The position numbers were made by a program, and so were the translations under genes. From Armatimonadota bacterium (lineage in GTDB: Bacteria; Armatimonadota; UBA5829), in assembly GCA_026415535.1 (NCBI GenBank), contig JAOAGX010000022.1, forward strand, positions 1 through 14,752: a stretch of DNA of 14,752 nucleotides, read 5' to 3'. Positions 1 through 5,529 of this stretch are shown here, in pieces; the stretch's first letter is position 1; the number at the start of each line of letters is the position of its first letter. Below the pieces are notes generated by a model. It worked only from the letters and a program-made list of their open reading frames with translations. It did no database searches and was not told the DNA's origin.

Positions 1-316
1 GAAAGATTCTGCCCAGTGCAATTTTCGTCGCAGAATTTGCCTACTCGACTCTCAGAACAATCCTGTTCGCTTTGTTCCCGCAAAAAGCTGCTGTGGCTCG
101 GTTTAGAGCAATCGCTGCTCTGGGCAAGTTGGCCGAGCTATGGTCATATGATGGAACATAGAATCGTGACAGTATTTAGACAGCCGCGGTTTGAGCGATT
201 CTCTCAGCTTAGTTGTCAAGTAGCTTCGAAATCGCAGAAAATGCAGGGTTGTTGTTCTACCACACTAATTAACCAGCTCCTAGGTTGTTGCAATAAAGAC
301 GTTTTCAACCGTCGGG

Positions 317-382
317 AGATTCTTCGCTGCACCCAGAATGGCAACCTGACTGTCGCGTCATTGTCAGCAAAGCGAAGAATCT
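317..382. repeat. Foldback (MITE/REP-like) element, full copy 1
   Basis: The ends form a perfect 12-bp inverted repeat: AGATTCTTCGCT (317-328) and AGCGAAGAATCT (371-382). A nested inverted repeat lies inside, CTGAC (346-350) with GTCAG (363-367). The left arm can also fold by itself, ATTCT (319-323) with AGAAT (335-339). Related sequence occurs at 14645-14707 (full copy), 5397-5422 and 7569-7593 (half copies). There is no coding capacity, so any mobility would depend on enzymes encoded elsewhere. Elements with ends of this kind (AGATCCTTCGCT...) are familiar between genes in several phyla, but the family name and mechanism cannot be fixed from the window. Confidence 0.75.
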
Positions 383-470
383 ATACTTGCTAAAGTGAAT
401 AGACACCCTAAATTAGGTAATTACGATAGGCGCGTTCCGCCAATTTTCCCGCCAATAAGCTAATGATCAT

Positions 471-497
471 CAAATCGCTGAAAACGCTCGCGATTTG
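471..497. repeat. 8-bp perfect inverted repeat
   Basis: CAAATCGC (471-478) and GCGATTTG (490-497) are separated by 11 bases and could form a hairpin. No T-run follows on either strand, so it is not a typical intrinsic terminator. It lies 35 bases before the -35 box of the tRNA-Gln promoter. A role in insulating or regulating that promoter is possible but unproven. Confidence 0.5.
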
Positions 498-531
498 CAT
501 TCTATCGCTATAGCCTTAGCCCCAATGCCCA

Positions 532-560
532 TTGACGATTTGAACTCGGAAGCCTATAAT
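532..560 (+). promoter_or_regulatory. Sigma70-type promoter of tRNA-Gln
   Basis: The -35 box is TTGACG (532-537) and the -10 box is a perfect TATAAT (555-560), with an ideal 17-bp spacer. Transcription would start near 567, only a few bases before the mature tRNA 5' end at 572, as expected for a strongly expressed single tRNA gene. Confidence 0.9.
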
Positions 561-571
561 AAGATTGGCCT

Positions 572-645
572 TCCGGGGTCGTCCAATGGCAGGACAACGG
601 CCTTTGGAGCCGTCGATCCTGGTTCGAGTCCAGGCCCCGGAGCCA
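572..645 (+). tRNA. tRNA-Gln (anticodon TTG)
   Basis: This is a complete cloverleaf. The acceptor stem is TCCGGGG (572-578) with CCCCGGA (635-641). The D arm is GTCC/GGAC. The anticodon stem ACGGC/GCCGT encloses loop CTTTGGA, with anticodon TTG at 604-606, which reads CAA (Gln). The T stem is CCTGG/CCAGG with loop TTCGAGT. The discriminator base is G642 and the CCA end is encoded (643-645). It has its own consensus promoter just upstream. Confidence 0.96.
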
Positions 646-785
646 ACTCCATTTTACCGAACCTTGCCCAACACTCCGTACAAAGTATCAACCCTCTTCT
701 TACCACGACCTAAAAATTTCCTAGCCCATTGAATCAGGCAATTGTACCGTGCCCTCTGGCATTAAGAATGCAGGAGACCTTGTTC

Positions 786-848
786 ATGGCAGACGTGCAG
801 GTTTCGCGGATTACATGCGGGGGTAAGCCGGTATATATCCGCAACTGA
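786..848 (+). CDS. Possible 20-residue small ORF upstream of the M48 gene
   Basis: An ATG at 786 opens a 20-codon frame ending at TGA 846-848, with peptide beginning MADVQVSRITC and ending KPVYIRN. It is preceded by a good Shine-Dalgarno sequence, AGGAGA (772-777), at a spacing of 8. A weak promoter could be TTGTAC (742-747) with AAGAAT (764-769). The peptide has no obvious signal sequence and no run of one amino acid that would suggest attenuation. The candidate promoter for the next gene (811-839) overlaps this frame, so both cannot easily be right in their simplest form. It may be a leader peptide, the remnant of a gene start, or chance. Confidence 0.25.
   Translation: MADVQVSRITCGGKPVYIRN
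811..839 (+). promoter_or_regulatory. Candidate promoter of the M48 peptidase gene
   Basis: TTACAT (811-816) and TATATC (834-839) are separated by 17 bp. Both boxes are imperfect, but transcription would start near 846, giving a leader of about 30 nt that carries the Shine-Dalgarno sequence at 861-869. Confidence 0.35.
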
Positions 849-874
849 AACGAGCGAGCCAAAGGGTGAGCACG

Positions 875-2059
875 ATGTATAGGGCGAGGTCCGTATTCAA
901 ATGGCTAACGTGTGTAACGACGTTAATAATTGTTCTCGCCACGACGTGCGAATCATCCCTTCAGGAAGACGAAGAGAAGCTCGGTCGCGACTATGCCGCA
1001 GAGATAGAAAAGCGAGTTAAACTCGTAAGCGGCGAACAAGCTGAAAGAGTTGCACGAATCGGCAAGGATTTGGCAGAAATCGCTCGCAATATAGAGGTAC
1101 CTGCACGATACGGATCGTCAGAGGTTTCCAAGTTCAACTATGAATTCAAGGTGATCGAGGACAAGGACGTTAATGCTTTTTCACTACCTGGTGGACGTAT
1201 TTATGTAAACTCAGGATTACTAGATCTTATAACCTCGGATGATGAGCTGGCAGGAGTTCTGGCTCACGAAATTGCGCATGCAGCCCATCACCATATGATA
1301 GCGTTGTTGCGCAAGCAATCAAACGTAGACAAATACGTCGCCCTGGTTGCAATTGCCGGTATACTAAGCAACATGAGAGGAAGAGACCTTAACAACATAC
1401 TTATGGGCGCGCAAATGATAAGAATTGGCAAACTCAACACTTATACTCAAGAAGCTGAAAAAGATGCTGACAGAACAGCCGTGGCCTATATGGTTAGGTC
1501 TAAGTATAATCCCGAAGGATTGCTTTCATTTATGCGCAAGCTTGAAGAAAAACATCAGGAAAACCCCACCCTACCCCTTGGCATTTACCAAACTCATCCA
1601 GCCCCGTACCGACGCGTCGCCTTCATCGCCCAAGCGATGCAAGAAGAGGGGATCAAAGTTAACATGCGTGAGATGACTGACATGGCATGCGCCAGATCGG
1701 TGCCAGCTGATGACGAAGGCAACGCCTACCGAGTCGTGATAAACAAGAAGGTGATTTTCGAGCCGGCGCCGCTAAACTCGGGAGTAAGTTCAAAGGATCG
1801 CTCAGATCAAATAGCAAAGCGAATCAATGAGGCCCTCGACGCAAAAATCACGTCCAGAGACATCCGCTCCGATCCTACCGGTACAGCGCTTCTCGCAAGG
1901 GATACGGAAATCATCAGAATCGAGCCCGAAGACGCGCCAAATCCCGACGCGGCTCGGGCTCTTCTCCACAAAGCCCGAGCCGCATTAGAATATGCCATTT
2001 GGGCAGACTGGCTGTGCAACCGTTGCACCAATCCACAAGAGCCAAAACCGAAAGAGTAA
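875..2059 (+). CDS. Exported M48-family zinc metallopeptidase with C-terminal extra module
   Basis: This is a 394-residue peptidase of the M48 family, related to periplasmic BepA/LoiP-type proteases. Zinc ligands are visible: HEIAH at 131-135 (catalytic Glu132) and the third ligand, probably Glu195, in the EKDAD tract that matches the family ExEAD motif. Residues about 6-25 form a basic-hydrophobic signal sequence or membrane anchor; the Cys after LATT does not fit a lipobox well. I chose ATG 875 because AAAGGGTGA (861-869) is well placed for it; a GTG at 866 in the same frame lies inside that site. Residues about 283-380 are not part of the peptidase fold. They resemble a periplasmic module with a RAxxIxxRL-like helix, here DRSDQIAKRINEAL. 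The C terminus has a CxxC pair (WLCNRC). A likely role is quality control of envelope proteins. Confidence 0.88.
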   Translation: MYRARSVFKWLTCVTTLIIVLATTCESSLQEDEEKLGRDYAAEIEKRVKLVSGEQAERVARIGKDLAEIARNIEVPARYGSSEVSKFNYEFKVIEDKDVNAFSLPGGRIYVNSGLLDLITSDDELAGVLAHEIAHAAHHHMIALLRKQSNVDKYVALVAIAGILSNMRGRDLNNILMGAQMIRIGKLNTYTQEAEKDADRTAVAYMVRSKYNPEGLLSFMRKLEEKHQENPTLPLGIYQTHPAPYRRVAFIAQAMQEEGIKVNMREMTDMACARSVPADDEGNAYRVVINKKVIFEPAPLNSGVSSKDRSDQIAKRINEALDAKITSRDIRSDPTGTALLARDTEIIRIEPEDAPNPDAARALLHKARAALEYAIWADWLCNRCTNPQEPKPKE

Positions 2060-2107
2060 CACACCAATCGAACATTTCTCTCGGATTAATCGCGACAGCC
2101 ATGCGAA

Positions 2108-2344
2108 TCACGCCGAGCTTTGTGTTCCCCTAACTACCAATCGATCAATCACACTTTGCACTCCATGAGTGCCTAGCGCAATCATTTTCGCCGCGACCTT
2201 TTGACCTTGGTTATCGCAAGATCCCATTAGAAGAAGTTCACTGTCGTGAACCACAACGTCTATGGTCTGACCAGAGGTTCTTTGATCTTGGCTCAAGCGC
2301 GATAGCACCAATTGAGCTAATGCTTCTTCTCGCAGCGTTCTCAT
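2108..2344 (-). CDS. Small single-BON-domain protein
   Basis: This 78-residue protein consists almost entirely of one BON-like domain: a leading helix (EEALAQLVLSRL), then the IDVVVHDSELLLMGSC strand pair in place of the usual IxVxVxxGxVxLxG, then helix and strand ending GVQSVIDRLVV. BON domains bind lipid or peptidoglycan-related ligands and usually occur in exported proteins. No signal peptide is visible here, so a cytoplasmic or membrane-peripheral place is possible. I chose the ATG at 2342-2344 because AAAGAAGG (2354-2361) lies 9 nt upstream. A TTG at 2417-2419 would add 25 residues that look unlike coding sequence. The gene converges with the M48 gene, 48 bp apart. The assignment rests on pattern matching by eye. 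Confidence 0.6.
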   Translation of the reverse strand: MRTLREEALAQLVLSRLSQDQRTSGQTIDVVVHDSELLLMGSCDNQGQKVAAKMIALGTHGVQSVIDRLVVRGTQSSA

Positions 2345-2603
2345 TTTGTCAAACCTTCTTTCGCCGCAGAAACCAGACACAAAAACCAGTTGAGTTGCTC
2401 TCAAAGAGAGCCTCTCCAACTTTTCTTTGCCGGAAGCGAATTCTGCGGGATGATGTTCGAAAACAATTAAGCGAGTGACAACGACAAGCTATTCTAATGA
2501 TAATCTTCCACTTTTAGTATTGCCTCTTATGCCCACACTCAAACGGAGCAGCCTTTGCTGCCGTGATACATGTTTGTCAAAACAATCTCCAGCAGGAATC
2601 GGG
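2345..2603. other. Divergent intergenic region between the BON gene and hisD
   Basis: This region separates the leftward BON gene from the rightward his operon. I see the BON Shine-Dalgarno sequence at 2354-2361 and no convincing -35/-10 pair for that gene. An open frame reading into hisD from 2475 has no domain content and lies upstream of the hisD transcription start. No other feature is evident. Confidence 0.5.
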
Positions 2604-2632
2604 TTGCCAGGTCAAGTTCGGTCTGCTATAAT
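2604..2632 (+). promoter_or_regulatory. Sigma70-type promoter of hisD-hisB-comEA
   Basis: TTGCCA (2604-2609) and a perfect TATAAT (2627-2632) are separated by 17 bp. Transcription would begin near 2639, leaving a leader of only about 22 nt before the hisD ATG. That is too short for a his-type attenuator. The promoter position also rules out in-frame starts upstream of it, such as that at 2475. Confidence 0.85.
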
Positions 2633-2660
2633 CCACTGGACACTCAAGGGTTGCTCAAAT

Positions 2661-3965
2661 ATGAAGATATTCGAAACGGAACGAGATCCAATATCCGAAG
2701 TGATTGGGGCGCTTACGGCACAGCCGGCTGGCACCGATCCAAACTTAGAAAGCGCCGTCCGGAAGATAATCGAGGATGTTCGTCGGCGCGGGGACGAGGC
2801 GTTAATTGAACTTGGACGCAAGTTTGACTCACCGGAGCTTGTTGACCTACGAGTTAGCGAGCGAGAGTTCGACGATGCTCTCTCGTCTGTAAAGCCGGAA
2901 CTTGTGGAGGCGATACAAATTGCGAAATCCAACATCGAAGCTTTCCACAGACGGCAAGTTACAAATTCATGGATTGAGCTTGGCATTGATTTTGTTTACG
3001 GTCAGGTTGTTAGGCCGATTGAAATTGTCGGTATCTACGCCCCAGCCGGGCTTGCCCCCTATCCCAGCACGGTTCTAATGACAGCGGTTCCTGCAGCAGT
3101 CGCCGGTGTAGAACGCTTGGTAATGTGTTGCCCTGCCCAGAAAGATGGAAGGGCACATCCCGCCATGCTTGTAGCGGCGCGCGAGTGCGGGGTAAACGAG
3201 ATCTTCAAGGTCGGCGGTGCGCAAGCCGTAGCAGCCATGGCTTACGGGACTGAGACCGTGCCGCGCGTCGACAAAATAGTCGGACCTGGTGGAACATTCG
3301 TTAACGAAGCCAAAAGACAGGTATTTGGAGCCGTAGGAATCGATCAGTTGGCTGGTCCGAGCGAAATACTTGTGCTCGCCGACGACTCCGCAGATCCTGC
3401 CTACGTCGCGGCCGACATACTGTCGCAAGCTGAGCATGCGGATGACTCTCGCTGCGCGTTGATCACAAACAGCAGGGCACTTGCCGATGCGACGCTTCGC
3501 GAGATCAAAAGCCAGACTGACACAGCATCTCGGGCCCATTACATTGGTAACTCACTCGAACGCAACGGCATAGTCGTAATCGCACGAGATTTGGATGAGT
3601 GCGCTGAACTTGCAAACGTGTTCGCCCCCGAACACCTTGAGCTTATAGTCTCTGAACCGTGGGACGTACTGAAAAAGATCAAGAACGCCGGGACGATTAT
3701 GTTGGGACCTATGACTCCGGTGCCGCTGTGCGACTTTGCTGCTGGACCCAATCACACGCTGCCAACCGGCGGAACAGCCCGTTTCAGCTCGCCACTCGGC
3801 GTTGATGACTTTCTCAAAAAGTCCGGCCTGCTTTCGTTTTCGCCCGATGGATTGCGTAGGTTGGCTCCGACAGTGCTCGAGCTCGCTGCGGCCGAAGGTT
3901 TCGAAGCACACGCAAATACTATACGAGTACGCCTAAGAGAATCTGGCTCTGCGGAAAACTCCTAA
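2661..3965 (+). CDS. hisD: Histidinol dehydrogenase
   Basis: This 434-residue enzyme catalyses the last two steps of histidine synthesis, L-histidinol to L-histidine with two NAD+, in the cytoplasm. Its length matches the family (about 430). Zinc ligands can be placed: Gln256 and His259 in SQAEH, Asp358 in the LCDFAAGPNHTLPTGG tract, and His417 in GFEAHA. The catalytic pair is Glu324-His325 in FAPEHLEL. The signature tract from VGPGGTFVNEAKRQV to LAGPSEILVLAD is intact. The start is ATG 2661 because the promoter -10 box ends at 2632; the ribosome site is weak (AAGGG at 2646-2650). It is the first gene of an operon with hisB and comEA. The stop codon overlaps the hisB Shine-Dalgarno sequence. 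Confidence 0.97.
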   Translation: MKIFETERDPISEVIGALTAQPAGTDPNLESAVRKIIEDVRRRGDEALIELGRKFDSPELVDLRVSEREFDDALSSVKPELVEAIQIAKSNIEAFHRRQVTNSWIELGIDFVYGQVVRPIEIVGIYAPAGLAPYPSTVLMTAVPAAVAGVERLVMCCPAQKDGRAHPAMLVAARECGVNEIFKVGGAQAVAAMAYGTETVPRVDKIVGPGGTFVNEAKRQVFGAVGIDQLAGPSEILVLADDSADPAYVAADILSQAEHADDSRCALITNSRALADATLREIKSQTDTASRAHYIGNSLERNGIVVIARDLDECAELANVFAPEHLELIVSEPWDVLKKIKNAGTIMLGPMTPVPLCDFAAGPNHTLPTGGTARFSSPLGVDDFLKKSGLLSFSPDGLRRLAPTVLELAAAEGFEAHANTIRVRLRESGSAENS

Positions 3966-3976
3966 AGGAGGACCTG

Positions 3977-4564
3977 ATGCCCAGACAATCAGTTATTGAA
4001 AGAAAAACCCGAGAAACCCAAATTAGCGTAGCTGTCGACCTTGATGGATCCGGCGAGAGCAAAATCGAGACGGGAATCGGGTTTTTCGACCATATGCTAG
4101 CTCACCTCGCCAAACACAGCCTTTGCAACCTAGAAATTGAGTGCAAGGGCGATTTGCAGGTTGATGCCCATCACACAGTCGAGGATGTAGGCATAGTGCT
4201 CGGCCAGGCGATTGCAAAAGCGCTGGGCGAAAAGGTCGGCATCAGACGCTACGGCCATGCCATCGTGCCCATGGACGAAGCGCTAGTTCTGACCGCAATC
4301 GACATCAGCGGACGCGGTTCGCTCGTATACGGACTCGATCTCAAAAAGGAAATGATCGGTACATTTGACTGCGAGCTAACCTCCGAGTTTTTTAAGGCGG
4401 TAGCGGCGAATGCAGGAATCAACATGCACATCAAACAGCTTGACGGTAGTAATGCGCATCACATTGTAGAGGCCGCATTCAAGTCTTTCGCCCGCGCGCT
4501 GCGAGAAGCCGTTTCAACAGACGAGCGGATCAACGGCGTCCCGTCGACGAAAGGTACTCTCTAG
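3977..4564 (+). CDS. hisB: Imidazoleglycerol-phosphate dehydratase
   Basis: This 195-residue monofunctional enzyme dehydrates imidazole glycerol phosphate to imidazole acetol phosphate in histidine synthesis. The two manganese-binding signatures are present: HHTVED at 65-70 and HHIVEA at 161-166. The GIGFFDHML tract and C-terminal NGVPSTKGTL are also family hallmarks. The full length shows it is not fused to the histidinol-phosphatase domain found in enterobacterial HisB. The Shine-Dalgarno sequence AAAGGAGG lies at 3964-3971, overlapping the hisD TAA, so the two genes are probably translationally coupled. Confidence 0.97.
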   Translation: MPRQSVIERKTRETQISVAVDLDGSGESKIETGIGFFDHMLAHLAKHSLCNLEIECKGDLQVDAHHTVEDVGIVLGQAIAKALGEKVGIRRYGHAIVPMDEALVLTAIDISGRGSLVYGLDLKKEMIGTFDCELTSEFFKAVAANAGINMHIKQLDGSNAHHIVEAAFKSFARALREAVSTDERINGVPSTKGTL

Positions 4565-4566
4565 AT

Positions 4567-5265
4567 TTGTCTTTCCCCGAGTTCAACCAAAACCAGAAAC
4601 TGGCGCTTTATGTCCTGATTGGGCTTTCGGCGATCGGACTTTCAGTCGCGCAAGTAAGGAACAGCTTTCGCGGATATGAACAGGTCGTACTGAAAGAGCC
4701 GGGAGAAGTCGGAGAACCTTCCGTCGTAGCCACAGATTCGGACAGGATGCCCTCAACGAAACTCCCCCCGTACTCGGGTAAGGTTGTTTTCCAGGTAGCC
4801 GGGTGCGTGTGGCGTCCAGGAGTATACTCGCTTCCGGAAGGCAATAGGGTTGTGGATGCACTCAAGGCTGCCGGAGGCGCAAAGCCACATGCGGACACGG
4901 AATCGATTAACCTAGCGGCCAAGATAACGGACGGTTCGAGAATCTATGTTCCGGCAAAAAGTGAAACTCAACATGGAGTGCCGATCTCGGTTGCAGCTGG
5001 CGCTGCAATTTCATCAGTGCGATCCAGAAGCGGCCCAGCCGAAAGTTCGACAGTTGCAACCGCGCCCGAAGGGGGACCTGTCAACATCAACACTGCCGGA
5101 CCCGAAGAACTTGACAGAATCCCAGGCGTCGGACCAAGTATTGCTCAAAGAATAATCGAGTATCGCAACCAGATAGGCAGGTTCACCAGTGTCGAACAGT
5201 TAATGGACGTGAAAGGCATTGGTCCAAAGAACTTGGAAAAAATGAAACCGTACGTGGCGTTGTGA
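4567..5265 (+). CDS. comEA: ComEA-like competence DNA-binding protein (SLBB + helix-hairpin-helix)
   Basis: This 232-residue protein has one N-terminal membrane anchor (about 11-30, LALYVLIGLSAIGL). An SLBB domain follows (about 73-130, GKVVFQVAGCVWRPGVYSL onward), then a linker rich in Ala and Ser. A C-terminal pair of helix-hairpin-helix motifs (about 170-230) includes VNINTAGPEEL, IPGVGPSIAQRIIEY and VKGIGPKNLEKMKPYV. This order is the ComEA architecture, the surface receptor that binds double-stranded DNA during natural transformation. The TTG at 4567 is chosen because the next in-frame ATG would remove the membrane segment. It lies 2 nt after the hisB stop, with only a weak AAGG at 4551-4554, so translation is probably coupled to hisB. 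No comEC or pilus gene lies in the window. Confidence 0.88.
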   Translation: MSFPEFNQNQKLALYVLIGLSAIGLSVAQVRNSFRGYEQVVLKEPGEVGEPSVVATDSDRMPSTKLPPYSGKVVFQVAGCVWRPGVYSLPEGNRVVDALKAAGGAKPHADTESINLAAKITDGSRIYVPAKSETQHGVPISVAAGAAISSVRSRSGPAESSTVATAPEGGPVNINTAGPEELDRIPGVGPSIAQRIIEYRNQIGRFTSVEQLMDVKGIGPKNLEKMKPYVAL

Positions 5266-5282
5266 ACCTTGAACTCATCATC

Positions 5283-5401
5283 TTATCCTGGGCACACAGT
5301 GCCACCCTGGACACACTATGTTATCCCGGAGCCCGTCACATCGTCCTGGGCACACTATATCGTCCTGGACACACTATATCATCCTGGGTACACTATGTCA
5401 T
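5283..5401. repeat. Degenerate 19-bp tandem repeat array
   Basis: Six units plus the start of a seventh begin at 5283, 5302, 5321, 5341, 5360, 5379 and 5398. All are 19 bp except the third (20 bp). The approximate consensus is TCRTCCTGGGCACACTATR. The central units are the most alike and the third is the most diverged. The seventh unit (TCATCCTGAG) is itself the beginning of the half foldback element at 5397-5422. The array separates comEA from the GH20 gene. It contains no stop-free long frame that looks coding. Confidence 0.85.
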
Positions 5402-5422
5402 CCTGAGCGTAGCGAAGGATCT
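5397..5422 (+). repeat. Half copy of the foldback element
   Basis: This is the right arm of the element family: GTCATCCTGAGCG followed by TAGCGAAGGATCT. It matches the right arm of the copy at 357-382 at about 20 of 26 positions. The arm itself can form an imperfect hairpin, ATCCT (5400-5404) with AGGAT (5416-5420). The opposite arm, expected about 60 nt upstream, is absent and its place is occupied by the 19-bp tandem array. Confidence 0.75.
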
Positions 5423-5440
5423 CGACATCGAGCAGAAACT

Positions 5441-5462
5441 CTTCACCAGTCCCAGAGTGAAG
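5441..5462 (+). repeat. Short hairpin upstream of the GH20 gene
   Basis: CTTCAC (5441-5446) pairs with GTGAAG (5457-5462) across a 10-nt loop. A smaller stem, CTCG/CGAG, lies at 5421-5432. No T-run follows. It could weakly separate the his-comEA transcript from the next gene, or be part of the repeat debris. Confidence 0.3.
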
Positions 5463-5529
5463 ACATAACACATCGGAACAACAGCGCAATGTGTTCAGAA
5501 AATGATTTTCGACTCATTAGGAGAACTTA

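Larger units (their letters stand above)
1..531. other. Intergenic stretch without a supportable gene
   Basis: I see no convincing gene here. One + frame is open from base 1 to a stop at 391-393, but its translation is rich in Cys, Ser and Gln, has no recognisable motif, and runs straight through an inverted-repeat element, so I treat it as chance or at most a decayed gene tail. The stretch does contain the foldback element at 317-382 and an 8-bp inverted repeat at 471-497, both listed separately. The promoter of the downstream tRNA gene begins at 532. Confidence 0.6.

Noticed and set aside
1..393. Open frame running in from the window start
   Set aside because: The translation is rich in Cys, Ser and Gln without motifs, has no good ribosome site at its ATG (16), and reads through the foldback element at 317-382. 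It is most likely non-coding.
866..874. GTG start for the M48 peptidase
   Set aside because: The GTG lies inside AAAGGGTGA, which is the ribosome site for ATG 875.
2475..2660. In-frame extension of hisD by 62 residues
   Set aside because: It lies across and upstream of the promoter at 2604-2632 and has no family homology by eye. ATG 2661 gives the usual HisD length.
5283..5401. CRISPR array
   Set aside because: The repeats are directly adjacent 19-bp units with no unique spacers, and no cas genes are present.
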